Shown here: positions 22,188 through 31,429 of the stretch, in pieces | How positions within the stretch are numbered: the first letter of the stretch is position 1 | Layout: each line of letters opens with the position of its first letter | Notes under the pieces: model-generated | Told to the model about the DNA's origin: nothing | Databases searched by the model: none | What the model saw: the letters and a program-made list of their open reading frames with translations, nothing else | Assembly (NCBI RefSeq): GCF_921294215.1 | Contig: NZ_CAKLDM010000001.1 | Span: forward strand, 62,001 to 126,000 | Source of the DNA: Vibrio marisflavi CECT 7928 | GTDB lineage: Bacteria; Pseudomonadota; Gammaproteobacteria; Enterobacterales; Vibrionaceae | DNA length: 64,000 nt | Reading direction: 5' to 3' | Translations under genes and position numbers: made by a program

Positions 22188-22909
22188 AGTCAGTACGTGT
22201 TAGGTGGAGTCTACTATTGGTTGTCTTGTTGTTGGTGGGTTGCAAAGAGAACCTTTACAACAACTTGCCTGAAGAAGAAGCGAACCAAATGCTTGCGCTT
22301 TTGATGCTCAATCACATTCACGCAACCAAGCAAGTAGACAAAAATGGTGAAGTGACTCTTGAGGTCGACAAACAGCAGTTTATCAATGCGGTTGAGATAC
22401 TGAGGCAACATGGCTTTCCGAGACGTAAGCGTGTCAATATCAATGATGTTTTTCCGTCTGGGCAGTTAGTGACTTCTCCAGAGCAAGAGAAAGCAAAAAT
22501 GAACTATCTAAAAGAGCAGCAGTTGGAGCAAATGCTTTCAGATATGGATGGTGTCATTGAAAGCAGTGTGTCGATTGCCGCGGACAAGGCGGATGATACA
22601 GGTAAGCAAGAAACTGCACCATCGGCGGCAGTTCTGATTAAGTACTCTCCCGAAATCAATATCAGTGTCTATCGAGACCAAATAAAAAGTCTCATCCATG
22701 ACAGTATTCCAGGTATTAGCTATGACAATATCAGCATAATGATGACGCCTGCGGCATTTCGCTATCGTCCTAAAGAACCAGTCCAATCAAAACCAAGTTT
22801 CGCATTTGGCATGAACATGGATCAGGTAATCTTGTACACAGGGGTTGGTGGCGCCGTATTTGCTCTGGCTGGAATCTGCTCCTTATTATTTGGTCGCAGG
22901 TCTCGATAG
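22184..22909 (+). CDS. sctJ: SctJ/SsaJ inner-membrane ring lipoprotein
   Basis: The product has 241 residues with a lipoprotein signal (LLLVVLLLVGC, lipobox cysteine at about residue 20), the YscJ/FliF ring domain (NLPEEEANQMLALL, VSIAADK, AAVLIKYSPEINI) and a C-terminal membrane span (about 212-232). It forms the inner part of the inner-membrane ring. It is translationally coupled to sctI and followed after one base by sctK. Confidence 0.95.
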   Translation: MKSVRVRWSLLLVVLLLVGCKENLYNNLPEEEANQMLALLMLNHIHATKQVDKNGEVTLEVDKQQFINAVEILRQHGFPRRKRVNINDVFPSGQLVTSPEQEKAKMNYLKEQQLEQMLSDMDGVIESSVSIAADKADDTGKQETAPSAAVLIKYSPEINISVYRDQIKSLIHDSIPGISYDNISIMMTPAAFRYRPKEPVQSKPSFAFGMNMDQVILYTGVGGAVFALAGICSLLFGRRSR

Positions 22910-22910
22910 T

Positions 22911-23513
22911 ATGTTGATAGATAAAGCTATATTTAATTTCTACCAGCTCGCCTATAGCCCCGGACTCACTATGTCACCTCAGTGGTGGGAAGTACTTAAC
23001 CTAGCGTCGTGGAAGGAAGTCTACTCTCGCAGCCCTGAGTGCCGTCAATCAGTGGATACACTTATCCAGAGCCGAAGAGGGTTTGCAATACCTTCTCTCA
23101 CCGTACCTGAGGCCGAATGGCAGTTGTATGTTTGCCGAGAGATAGAACGTTTACCCAAACTCCTCGCTGCTTTGGGGCTCATTCGTCTCGCTCGTTTAGA
23201 TTACTTACTTTTGCGTCAGTATCGCGAATCACTTCTTATCTATTTTGAGCCACACGAACTGACACAACTAGAAGCAATTTATCCGGACGTACAATTTATT
23301 GATGAACAAATAAAGGTAGATGTTGAACCACTTTCAGTATCTTCACTACCCAGTTTAGCTTTGTATTTAGGTTGGGATGGGCTTCAGCAAAGCAACATAT
23401 TTTGGCAAGTCTTGGCAATCCTATTCCCACCTAACTTTATGTCGACGGGAGTTGGAGAAGAAGCGCGAGCGTTGATGCAGCAGTGGTTTGTACGCTTTCG
23501 GAGGTTATTGTGA
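22911..23513 (+). CDS. sctK: SctK-like sorting platform protein
   Basis: The product has 200 residues if translation begins at ATG 22911, one base after the sctJ stop; a longer frame starting inside sctJ has no ribosome site and is rejected. The protein is soluble, with tryptophan- and leucine-rich segments like SctK (OrgA/YscK) proteins, which link the sorting platform to the SctD cytoplasmic domain. It lies between sctJ and sctL, the position of the corresponding unnamed SPI-2 gene. The family is poorly conserved, so the call depends on position. Confidence 0.72.
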   Translation: MLIDKAIFNFYQLAYSPGLTMSPQWWEVLNLASWKEVYSRSPECRQSVDTLIQSRRGFAIPSLTVPEAEWQLYVCREIERLPKLLAALGLIRLARLDYLLLRQYRESLLIYFEPHELTQLEAIYPDVQFIDEQIKVDVEPLSVSSLPSLALYLGWDGLQQSNIFWQVLAILFPPNFMSTGVGEEARALMQQWFVRFRRLL

Positions 23514-24178
23514 ATCCATTTAATATTCCGGTGCGTCAGTTTCAGGTGCCGACACATGAAAAGCAGCTTGTGCGCAGAGAAGATCTCGAGAAAATGGAAA
23601 GGGCACAAGATATCTTAGAGCAAGCGAGATCGAGAGCCAACGCATTGGTGGAGCAAGCCCAGCAAGAACTAGAACAAGCGCGGTGCGAAATTAGCGAGAT
23701 GCATCAACGCGCTGCTCAGGAAGCCAAGCAAAGCGCGACTTTGCTGGCAGAGCAAGCAAAAGAACAGGCGATATCAAAGACGGTCGATTGGATTGTTGAT
23801 GAAGTTTCAATAGAGCAAGTCATCGCTAAGCAAATGTCTGAGCGAATACGTTCGCTAGTTACTGTGGCAATCCGCGAGTATTCGGCAACACAAGATGTCA
23901 GTGAAATATTGGTTCGTAGGCTAACCAAGCCCATAGATGAACAGTTAGCAAAAGGTAACGTGACACTGAAGGTTCACCCGAATGCTATGCATTCAATACG
24001 CGGAACCTTGGGAGAAAATGACGGCTTGACGGTGGTTGCGGACGACGGGCTATCCGACAAGCAAGCACGGTTAGAAACCGCACTGGTTCGCGTGGATATT
24101 GACCTCGACCAGCATTTGCAACTGATACTCGATAAGTTGCTTTGTGAGCCGGAAGCGTTGGCGGTGGGCGAGCAGTAA
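23510..24178 (+). CDS. sctL: SctL stator (SsaK-type), ATPase regulator
   Basis: The product has 222 residues from GTG 23510, which overlaps the sctK stop by 4 bp and has a GGAGG site 5 bases upstream; an ATG nine codons earlier lies inside sctK without such a site. The N-terminal half is a long alanine/glutamate/glutamine-rich coiled coil, the C-terminal half the HrpE/YscL/FliH-like domain. SctL binds and restrains the SctN ATPase in the cytosolic sorting platform. Confidence 0.88.
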   Translation: MNPFNIPVRQFQVPTHEKQLVRREDLEKMERAQDILEQARSRANALVEQAQQELEQARCEISEMHQRAAQEAKQSATLLAEQAKEQAISKTVDWIVDEVSIEQVIAKQMSERIRSLVTVAIREYSATQDVSEILVRRLTKPIDEQLAKGNVTLKVHPNAMHSIRGTLGENDGLTVVADDGLSDKQARLETALVRVDIDLDQHLQLILDKLLCEPEALAVGEQ

Positions 24179-24196
24179 TATAGGGCAGCAGAAATA

Positions 24197-25276
24197 ATGG
24201 ACAACTTGCTAAAAACAAACAGTTTCTCAAACAGTGCCACTTTTTTTTCTCCTTCCGAAAGCAGCGACGTACAAGGTGCAAAGCAGCATTTCCCTGGAAC
24301 ATCCATTCAAGAGTCAGTACAGGCGGCCTTGGCTGATATAAAGCAAGGAGCGCTCGAAGAAGCAATGGAAGAAGCAAGCTTAGCTTTAGGCGGTAAGCTT
24401 CGGGATTTAAAGTTGGGTAAAGATAAATCACGCTCAGAGATTGATAGAAACAAAGAAATGCTGGATAAGTTGATCAAGCAAATCACGCAGATCGATCCTG
24501 CGCAGCTGGCCCAGCTTGCTGCTAAGTACCCCGGCGCCTCAGATGCTGCAGATCCTTTAATGTTTCTTCGCCAAGCTGGTGCTTCAAACGCAGAAATTGC
24601 GCTGATTCTTGGTTTTCTTCTTGCTAGTGGTGGATTGAGCGCTAAGCAGAGAAAGCGACTAGAAAAAGCCATGCAGGATATTCTTGAAGAGTCAGATGCA
24701 TTGGGTATAGATTTGTTCACATTCTTAGAGTTTGGCCCTGCAACTTCTCAAGTAACGACACAGCTAAAACGGATATACCAGAAAGCTTGTGATGATGATC
24801 TTGAGTTAAAAGAGCTCTTCAATAAGCTCAAAGGTCTGCCGGATCGAAATCGAAAGTTGAAAGCATTAATTCGAGGGTTAGCGTTCGAACTTTCTTCTCA
24901 AGGAGAGGTTGCACAGGGTAGTAAAATGGCGTCTGTGATCAAGGACTTGCGCAAACTGTTACTTTTTTTTGGTTTAGATCGTCAGTGCGATCAAATCGCT
25001 CTAATGATTTCCAACCAGGGTACACCACTGTCAGGCCCACAGGTTCTCGAAGAGCTGATTCTGATGATTGACCAAGCTTGGCTCTATTCTGACTGGATGG
25101 ACTCAAGGCTTTCCATGCTTGGTTTTGCTGAAAGTGCTAATCGGTTTGCCTACTTGCGCAACATACAAGAGATGATCAAATACATGCCAGACCCATGTTT
25201 TAGTGATGAAGATCAGCGGGTACAAATCCTTGAAGTTTGCACTGAAGTTCAAGGAATGTACGCTGATATGGAGTAA
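24197..25276 (+). CDS. sctW: SctW gatekeeper (SsaL/SepL/YopN family)
   Basis: The product has 359 residues with the HrpJ/YopN-type helical domain (for example MFLRQAGASNAEIALILGFL and AMQDILEESDALGIDLF). It is preceded by a flexible N-terminus beginning MDNLL. SctW proteins sit at the export gate and hold back effectors until the translocon is made; SPI-2 SsaL does so with SpiC and SsaM. It closes the first T3SS block. In SPI-2 ssaM follows at once, but here it is 10 kb away. Confidence 0.88.
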   Translation: MDNLLKTNSFSNSATFFSPSESSDVQGAKQHFPGTSIQESVQAALADIKQGALEEAMEEASLALGGKLRDLKLGKDKSRSEIDRNKEMLDKLIKQITQIDPAQLAQLAAKYPGASDAADPLMFLRQAGASNAEIALILGFLLASGGLSAKQRKRLEKAMQDILEESDALGIDLFTFLEFGPATSQVTTQLKRIYQKACDDDLELKELFNKLKGLPDRNRKLKALIRGLAFELSSQGEVAQGSKMASVIKDLRKLLLFFGLDRQCDQIALMISNQGTPLSGPQVLEELILMIDQAWLYSDWMDSRLSMLGFAESANRFAYLRNIQEMIKYMPDPCFSDEDQRVQILEVCTEVQGMYADME

Positions 25277-25307
25277 CGGAAAGGGTGTGATTGCTGGCGA
25301 ACAAACC

Positions 25308-25907
25308 CTAGGGTAGAGAGGGTAGAGCAAGCCTGATTGCATCTGCCTTTTTCTGCAGTTGCTCATTGATCAGATTAAACGCTATTTTGGCAGCTTCTAC
25401 TTTCGTTAGCCGAGAACTTTGGCTACCAACTCTTGACTCAATATCTTTCTTCAAAGCTTTGAGCTCTTTTTCAGTGAAAAGATCGGTTGCTTTTATTGTT
25501 TCTGGGTCTGCTTTGGCATCAGCGGCTTTGGCGCATAGTTTGTCAAACAGGCTACCCGATGAGACTCTGATTGCTAGTGATTGATTGTGCGTACTATTAA
25601 GCTTAGCTTGCGCTCTTTCAACTGAACGAAACTGATCTTTGAGTTGCCGCGTCGTATTTAATGCATTCTCGTGGGCACTCTTTAGTGTTTGATAGGCAGC
25701 GTGCATGATTTTCTTGCTTGGGGATGAGCTTTTGCTGCTTGCTGCCTCCTTTCCCTCAAATTGGTTCTGAATCCACGTAACTGCGCGACCAAAGAATATC
25801 TTTAACGCAGAAACAAGGCCGCCTTTTTCACTTTTCTCACTTGGAGAGCCGATGGCGTTGGCTAGTTGTCGATTTAGAGTTTGTGTGGTGCTCAATAAAT
25901 TGTCCAT
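25308..25907 (-). CDS. Candidate T3SS effector, unrecognised
   Basis: The product has 199 residues and no family is recognised. It begins MDNLLSTTQTLNRQLANAIG, similar to the N-terminus of SctW (MDNLL) and other probable substrates here. The middle (about 50-70) is serine/lysine-rich and the C-terminal half is helical, with LFTEKELKALKKDIES. There is no signal peptide. It is preceded 34 bp upstream, on the same strand, by a CesT-type chaperone gene, the classical chaperone-effector arrangement. Effector status is inferred from the N-terminus and chaperone; activity unknown. Confidence 0.6.
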   Translation of the reverse strand: MDNLLSTTQTLNRQLANAIGSPSEKSEKGGLVSALKIFFGRAVTWIQNQFEGKEAASSKSSSPSKKIMHAAYQTLKSAHENALNTTRQLKDQFRSVERAQAKLNSTHNQSLAIRVSSGSLFDKLCAKAADAKADPETIKATDLFTEKELKALKKDIESRVGSQSSRLTKVEAAKIAFNLINEQLQKKADAIRLALPSLP

Positions 25908-25941
25908 GAATACCTCCCATATTTCATTGATTGAAATAGAC

Positions 25942-26388
25942 TTAACGATTTAGGTTGAGATAAGAGTGATTAGATTTTTGTGGTACAGCTTCAAAATTAC
26001 CGATAGCGTTTGTCCATGTTTCAGCGGCATCCAAAAAAGATGCGATAGACGACTTGAAGCTTTCCAATGAAAGGTGGTTTGTATTGCAGGCAGAGATCAA
26101 AATCACTGACTCTGCTTTTTTATCAATACTCAAAGTGCCTCCGCCAGTTCCTTTCCAAAACAAATTGGCATCCAATAGCATTTGATAAAACTCAGCTTGT
26201 TCATGTTCTGGGATATCACCGACGTTGGAGTAAAGTAGCAAGCGATTTTGCTCTTCATCAAACTCCATATTCAGAACAGTATTGTCAAAACTTAGGCAAC
26301 AGCAATTATCTGCGTCCATTTGGAGGTTATCTATGCCGAGCTCTCCACCAAATCCATTCATCAGTAAATCGATGTCATTTTTTTTCAT
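25942..26388 (-). CDS. CesT-type T3SS effector chaperone
   Basis: The product has 148 residues. It shows the CesT/Tir chaperone pattern: an N-terminal helix, an acidic beta sheet (CCCLSFDNTVLNMEFDEE) and the diagnostic LLDANLFWKGTGGGTLSID loop followed by strands and a last helix. Such small acidic dimers hold an effector N-terminus in the cytosol. It probably serves the 199-residue protein encoded immediately downstream. It is divergent from the next chaperone gene. Confidence 0.82.
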   Translation of the reverse strand: MKKNDIDLLMNGFGGELGIDNLQMDADNCCCLSFDNTVLNMEFDEEQNRLLLYSNVGDIPEHEQAEFYQMLLDANLFWKGTGGGTLSIDKKAESVILISACNTNHLSLESFKSSIASFLDAAETWTNAIGNFEAVPQKSNHSYLNLNR

Positions 26389-26789
26389 GTTGTTTTAATC
26401 CATCTACAAGTATGTGAATTGCCAGCTAGGATTATTATAAAAATGATTGAGTCTGGCTTTCGAATTTGTAACTTGAATAACAGTATTTGAAAGTCATCTT
26501 TGATTTTAGATGATTGTTAGTTATTTATGTTGCTTGAGCTATTCTTATCATTAATAAAAAAATGCACTGGCTTACGTATTTCTACCAGAGTTAATGACAA
26601 TAGTAGTGATTGTAGCATCTAGGCGATAATCTTAACGATCTGAGTTTGGGATATCAAAGTAGGAATAAAATAATTTCATTGAGTTTCTTACCCCAATATC
26701 AGTTCAAACAGTCTATTCAATTATTGATGATGCCTTAATTACTTAGATGGTGATAATAGGCAAATTTCGAGAGCTAAAAAGGTATGCGT
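26389..26789. other. AT-rich divergent intergenic region between chaperone genes
   Basis: Some 400 bp of AT-rich sequence separate the two divergent chaperone genes and presumably hold both promoters. No gene, strong hairpin or known motif was found. Such sequence would be a good H-NS target, as in other T3SS islands (inference). Confidence 0.4.
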
Positions 26790-27284
26790 ATGAATATAGA
26801 AAAGCTTAGTGAAGCTTCGGCTGAAAAGTTTTCTCAGGTTTTTATTGAAGCGTGTGAGTTGAAAAACTGGAAAGTTGACCATTGTGAAGTGTCTGGCTAT
26901 TCAATGCTAGTGAGTATAGATGGCTTTCCTCTGATATTTTCTTTAAAGGTTAAGCAAAATATATTTTTGCTTTCAAGCTATATATGTCAGATAAAAGATT
27001 CTTATAAATCGGTGGTTTATGAAGAGCTTTTGAAAGCAAATCATCTTTTTTCCGAAACATCTGGGATGACTTTATCGTATGTTGCTGATGAGCAAAATGA
27101 GCAAGGTTATGCTGCATTAAATTACTACACTAGCTATCAAGTGATTGAGCCTCATGTGCTTATTGATGTTGTCGAATCTTTGATGGCATCGTCGAAAGTA
27201 TGGAGCAAAAAAATCTCTGAGCTACAAGGTGAGACTAAAACTTCAAGCAATAAGCAAAAATTCACAATGCCCAACTTAGCCTAG
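26790..27284 (+). CDS. CesT-type T3SS chaperone
   Basis: The product has 164 residues from ATG 26790, which has an AAGG site 7 bases upstream; the in-frame ATG at 26784 lies almost on that site. The fold pattern follows CesT: an N-terminal helix, strands, then LLKANHLFSETSGMTLSYV in place of the LLDAN...GGTLSI loop, and a final helix. The terminal tail is basic and polar. It is followed by an intrinsic terminator and then by a long candidate effector gene in the same direction, its likely client. It is transcribed separately from that gene. Confidence 0.72.
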   Translation: MNIEKLSEASAEKFSQVFIEACELKNWKVDHCEVSGYSMLVSIDGFPLIFSLKVKQNIFLLSSYICQIKDSYKSVVYEELLKANHLFSETSGMTLSYVADEQNEQGYAALNYYTSYQVIEPHVLIDVVESLMASSKVWSKKISELQGETKTSSNKQKFTMPNLA

Positions 27285-27352
27285 TGCTCATTATTGGGAA
27301 CATTTTCCTTTTTGGTGGGTATTTATTCTAAATTACCTCAAATAATAGAATG

Positions 27353-27384
27353 GAAACTGAATTTTTACTCAGTTTCTATTTTTT
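27353..27384 (+). terminator. Intrinsic terminator after chaperone gene
   Basis: GAAACTGA pairs with TCAGTTTC across an 8-base loop, followed by TATTTTTT. It ends the 26790-27284 transcript. The rest of the 27285-27639 gap holds the promoter region of the next gene. Confidence 0.75.
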
Positions 27385-27577
27385 AAATCCCACCTAATCT
27401 TCAGCTTTCATAGTAATATTTATAAGTATTAGGAATTATTTGAAAGAACACATTCCACGCATTGATATTATATCCCTGCTCTTGTGACAAAATGTAAATT
27501 CGGGTTTACTGCAAGGGCATTCGTTAATCGAGGTTTCTATTCATAAGTATTCACAGTCTCGTAATAACTGGCTGTGT

Positions 27578-27587
27578 GTTCACTATT
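27578..27587 (+). promoter_or_regulatory. Shared GTTCACTATT motif (site 1)
   Basis: This 10-base string lies 52 bp before the 838-residue effector start. The same string occurs upstream of the L,D-transpeptidase gene (30455) and of the translocon operon (58340), always in the coding orientation. It may mark a common regulator site. Confidence 0.38.
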
Positions 27588-27639
27588 ATCCAGATAGCTT
27601 CGCTCATCCTACAGAAATATAAAATAATAAGGGCAACCT

Positions 27640-30156
27640 ATGGAACGTATACAAAATAGGCAGCATGAGGTTCAATCGCAATTGTCAGAACTGAATGGAG
27701 TTAGTCCAATTGCTATTAGAAACCCCAAGGCACATGTATTTCTCCGTACTATTCAGGAGTACAGTAGTAATTATTCAGGGAAGCTTGATAGTGATATCCA
27801 CACCGACCCTAAAACTGAACTGCACTATAAATTCATGTCTAAGTGTTTAAGGGAATACAATGACAACCTTTTTAACGGAGGCGATTTTGTAGACGGAGAT
27901 ATAGTCGGTAACGCCAATGTGTTTGATTATGCCTTTACAGCGAAAGATGTAAACGCTTTAAAAAGTGGTCTGCAGCGGCGTGATGCTCCACTAAGGAAAG
28001 AGCATCAACAAGTCGTAGACAATTACTCAATGCTCTCTAAATCCCATAAAGCCGTTGGCAGTGACCCTAAGCTCGCGCACATGGTTCGCGATTACAATGA
28101 GGGGTTTCAAATATGGGAACAACAAACAGCAGCTTTGACCGAGCATGTGAGTGACCCTTATAGAGAGTCAATTAATAAGGCTTTAGAAGATACAATTAGT
28201 GATTTTTGCCAGCAGCACGGTCCAGAAAAGACAAGAGCTGCATTTCCGGGATTAGTATCCGAAACAGACCCAGTACAGCTGAAAGATTCCATCGCTTATG
28301 TGTCTACCAATCAACTCTTAAATATTCTGACAACCGCCACTATTCCCAGACTATCTGATGAGGCTTACTTCCAAAGTGACGCTTATAACTGTCTTCAAAA
28401 GCATTTTGCAGAGCAAGGCATTAAGCTAGACAACGGTGCCCTTGGAGGAATGTTCCAATCTTTGAAAACTCGCTTAGGTGGTGTCGCTACCAATGCGACT
28501 GCCAAGTTTTCTCCATCTGAGCCTCATAGAGCGAAATTGGAAGAGAAAATAGTCTCTGCTGTCGAGCAATATATGGATTTGGACAAACATGCAAACAGTA
28601 ACCATCATGGGTTGGGTGAAGATGGTTTTCGAGCAGCTAAAGCCCGAGGAAAGTTTGACAGGCTGGTTACCATTGATGATAACGGCAAAGTAAGCCTTAG
28701 AGATAGCCTCCGAGAATTACCGATGGATGAATTGAATGATTTAGTCCTGAGCGTATATAAAGATGACTTAGGTAGTAATGCTTCTATCTGGGGGCATGGA
28801 AAGACAACCGACTCCCAGAAGCAACTCCATCAAGCTCTCTCTGAAGCCAACATGTCTATTAGCCATGACGGACTTTTTGTGGCGACTGCGGCTGAAGATG
28901 CAAAGAAAACCCAGGCTATCAAGGCACAAATTGTGGTTGCGGTTGAGCAATACATGAACCTAGATAAACATCAAAACGATGGGCTAGATGAGCAACAAAT
29001 AAAAGAGAAAACGCTCGAAAAGTTTGGCAGATTAGTCGATATAGATGATGGCGGTGCGATTACGCTGAACGAAGAAGCATCAGATCTTGGCCTACAAGAG
29101 CTTGAAGAGTTAGTTGCAGACGTTTATCAAAAGGATCTTAGCAGTAGCGCCTCAATAAAAGGCTTTGGCAAGGTAACCGATGCACAGATTCAGCTTCGCT
29201 CTGCTCTAGCAGGCAAGAACATGGATATAGATAAAGGCTTTGCAGCGATTTATCCAGAAACCATAGATTATTCAGAGCTTCAGCAGGCAATGTCTCGAGG
29301 TTTTACCGAGCATAAAGAGTTAGAAGCTGAACTCTCCAATCTAAAGCACCAAATCAACAGCCGAATCAAAACTCTTACTAAAAGCAAAGTGGTTGATATC
29401 CAGCAACCCAAATTGCCTGATGCGAGTGATCAAGTAGAAAAGTTGGCAAGAGACTGTGATGTTTATGTAAGGCGAAAAGTGGCGGAGGTGTTAACCAAAA
29501 ACACCCTATCTAGAGGCTTACAAGATCTATGGCACCGAGATGACTGGAGTATAAGGAACATGGGTAAGGCTGCTATCGTGGACTCAGTCAGACAAAGGTC
29601 TCAAGCAATCATTGCTGATGCCCAGCAGCGAGCAATGGATAAAACAAAGCAGTTCTTTTTGCAGGGACTGCAAGATCCCCACAACAAACTTGATGCAGAA
29701 ACAAAGTTGGCAATAGAAGCTAGTGTTAAGGAGGCATTTTCTCAGCCTCCAACCTACGATCCATTACAGAACGGAGTAGTGATGAAACCCGCACTTGATG
29801 CGCTTAATAAAATCCGAAAAGCGTTTCCAAAGTCAGATAACGTGCACCTAAATACCTACATGGCTAAAGTGAACGAGAAATTCTTGGATTTCTATCATAA
29901 TGGTCAAAAAATCAATCCAAAAGAGTTGAGAGTTTTAGCAGATCAGCTCAAACAAACTGAGTTGCTAGAAGACAAAAATAGGCAATCACAAGAAGCGAAA
30001 GCTCTAATAAAAAGCTCAGCATCTGGATATAAAGTGCATTTCAGAAAGCTTACAGAGCAAATAGACAACCCGAAAAGCAATATCAACCTAGAGCAAATCA
30101 AGTTGAGGCATCTAATTGCAACAGCGCAGCAAAAACGCGATGACCTAGGTTTGTAA
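27640..30156 (+). CDS. Candidate large T3SS effector with tandem repeats
   Basis: The product has 838 residues, is soluble and without signal peptide, and no family is recognised. Two tandem repeats of about 115 residues (about 299-416 and 426-538) share VEQYM(D/N)LDKH, RLV(T/D)IDD(N/G)G, L..LV..VY..DL and K.T(D)..QLR/HQAL. The rest is helical, with coiled-coil-like stretches after residue 550. It follows a CesT-type chaperone gene and an intrinsic terminator, has its own promoter region with a motif found before the translocon operon, and is closed by a strong terminator. Effector status is inferred from context. An alternative is a large structural or secreted protein unrelated to the T3SS. 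Confidence 0.6.
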   Translation: MERIQNRQHEVQSQLSELNGVSPIAIRNPKAHVFLRTIQEYSSNYSGKLDSDIHTDPKTELHYKFMSKCLREYNDNLFNGGDFVDGDIVGNANVFDYAFTAKDVNALKSGLQRRDAPLRKEHQQVVDNYSMLSKSHKAVGSDPKLAHMVRDYNEGFQIWEQQTAALTEHVSDPYRESINKALEDTISDFCQQHGPEKTRAAFPGLVSETDPVQLKDSIAYVSTNQLLNILTTATIPRLSDEAYFQSDAYNCLQKHFAEQGIKLDNGALGGMFQSLKTRLGGVATNATAKFSPSEPHRAKLEEKIVSAVEQYMDLDKHANSNHHGLGEDGFRAAKARGKFDRLVTIDDNGKVSLRDSLRELPMDELNDLVLSVYKDDLGSNASIWGHGKTTDSQKQLHQALSEANMSISHDGLFVATAAEDAKKTQAIKAQIVVAVEQYMNLDKHQNDGLDEQQIKEKTLEKFGRLVDIDDGGAITLNEEASDLGLQELEELVADVYQKDLSSSASIKGFGKVTDAQIQLRSALAGKNMDIDKGFAAIYPETIDYSELQQAMSRGFTEHKELEAELSNLKHQINSRIKTLTKSKVVDIQQPKLPDASDQVEKLARDCDVYVRRKVAEVLTKNTLSRGLQDLWHRDDWSIRNMGKAAIVDSVRQRSQAIIADAQQRAMDKTKQFFLQGLQDPHNKLDAETKLAIEASVKEAFSQPPTYDPLQNGVVMKPALDALNKIRKAFPKSDNVHLNTYMAKVNEKFLDFYHNGQKINPKELRVLADQLKQTELLEDKNRQSQEAKALIKSSASGYKVHFRKLTEQIDNPKSNINLEQIKLRHLIATAQQKRDDLGL
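28534..29253 (+). repeat. Tandem protein repeat within the 838-residue candidate effector
   Basis: Bases 28534-28887 and 28915-29253 encode two diverged copies of one module of roughly 115 residues. Conservation is at protein level; the DNA has drifted, so the duplication is old and probably functional. Confidence 0.75.
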
Positions 30157-30193
30157 AAGCATACATACTGCGACTTGGTCATAGCTCAATACA

Positions 30194-30231
30194 CGGGTAG
30201 TTCTAGAGGTACGTAGAACTACCCGTTTTTT
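30194..30231 (+). terminator. Strong intrinsic terminator
   Basis: Twelve-base arms CGGGTAGTTCTA/TAGAACTACCCG enclose an 8-base loop and are followed by TTTTTT. It ends the large candidate effector transcript. Confidence 0.92.
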
Positions 30232-30589
30232 CTTTGTCAGCATGTCTATCGTGTCATCATGATATGAATGAATGTCATCACATTTATATTGCTTGGATGC
30301 GATCTTTCTCTATGTTTAGCCATAGTTGATTACATTAGGGAATAGGTAATCATTTGATTAATTTTTCATCTCACTCATTCTTACTAAATATAATAGTATG
30401 TCACTGATTTAAAAAGTATTTAGTGGGTCTGTTATCTTGACGAGCAACCATGTCGTTCACTATTCTGCCCTCCTGTTAAATTTATTTTTACTAGAGCTTT
30501 TCCATGCCAACCTGTGTTGTATGGCGACTAAACTTCACTTGTGGTAGAGCTTGCGCTAAATGGATTAATTATCCAAGAGAATCAACATT
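30232..30589. other. Intergenic region before L,D-transpeptidase gene
   Basis: About 360 bp, AT-rich, without a gene. It contains GTTCACTATT at 30455-30464, identical to strings before the 838-residue candidate effector and the translocon operon. No other signal was recognised. Confidence 0.4.
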
Positions 30590-31363
30590 ATGAAGGCATC
30601 AAAAAGCCAATTTCTTTTCTCAATACTTTCTTTTCTCACACTAGTTTGTACAAGCACAAATTCTATAGCTAGCCCTCAAGGGTTATTAGAGAATAGTAGG
30701 CAAATGCTGCTGGTTACCGTGCCCCAACTCAATGATTATCATGCGACTTTGCGTTTATACCAGCGCGCAAGTGTGAACGGTCGTTGGCAGCTATCTTCTA
30801 TTGACGGACAGCAATCCATTCCGGCTGTTATTGGTAAAAATGGATTAGCTTGGTCAGCAAGCCTGAAGGATAAGCCCACGAATATGAGTTACAAGAAAGA
30901 AGGGGATGGTCGGACACCTGTTGGTGCCTTTGCGTTACCTGAGGCTTTTGGGATAAGCAATAGCCCACATCCGTTTATGCCTTATATTCATGTTGATTCA
31001 AATACTGTCTGTGTTGATGACTCTAACTCCAATTCATATAACAAAGTAGTGAATAAATCGCTACCGAATTTAAGGCAAGATTGGAGCAGTGCTGAACAAA
31101 TGGCTGATGCTGTACCTATGTATAATGCTGGCTTAATTGTCAGTTACAACCCCAAAAATGAGGCTGGTAAAGGGTCTTGCATTTTTGTACATCAGTGGCG
31201 TTCACCAAATGCTGGAACAGCAGGCTGTACCGCGATGGATAGTAAAGATATAACTTATCTAGTTAGTCACTTGAAGAAAGTAGATAAGCCAGTTCTAGTG
31301 GTGTTGCCGACAGGGGAATACTCTTCTTTTGATAGCAAATGGGGACTGCCAGCCTTAAGCTGA
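30590..31363 (+). CDS. Exported L,D-transpeptidase (YkuD-type)
   Basis: The product has 257 residues with a signal peptide (about 1-27). The YkuD-fold catalytic block is seen as CIFVHQWRSPNAGTAGCTAM, with likely catalytic His201 and Cys213, and the earlier DGRTPVGAFALPEAFG is typical of the family. These enzymes form or cut peptidoglycan cross-links or attach proteins to it in the periplasm. It stands alone, convergent with a binding-protein gene. It lies in the gap between two T3SS blocks and shares an upstream motif with T3SS units, so a link to cell-wall passage of the apparatus is possible but unproven. Confidence 0.8.
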   Translation: MKASKSQFLFSILSFLTLVCTSTNSIASPQGLLENSRQMLLVTVPQLNDYHATLRLYQRASVNGRWQLSSIDGQQSIPAVIGKNGLAWSASLKDKPTNMSYKKEGDGRTPVGAFALPEAFGISNSPHPFMPYIHVDSNTVCVDDSNSNSYNKVVNKSLPNLRQDWSSAEQMADAVPMYNAGLIVSYNPKNEAGKGSCIFVHQWRSPNAGTAGCTAMDSKDITYLVSHLKKVDKPVLVVLPTGEYSSFDSKWGLPALS

Positions 31364-31429
31364 CAAGAGAATATACCAAGGTATTGTGTCTAGTTTTGGC
31401 GCCAGCTAGGTGCTTTACCTTTATTTAGG

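Noticed and set aside
22845..22910. Longer start for sctK inside sctJ
   Set aside because: It overlaps the sctJ membrane span coding region and has no ribosome site; ATG 22911 follows the sctJ stop by one base as is usual.
23483..23509. ATG start for sctL nine codons upstream
   Set aside because: It has no Shine-Dalgarno sequence, while GTG 23510 has GGAGG at 5 bases and overlaps the sctK stop by 4 bp.
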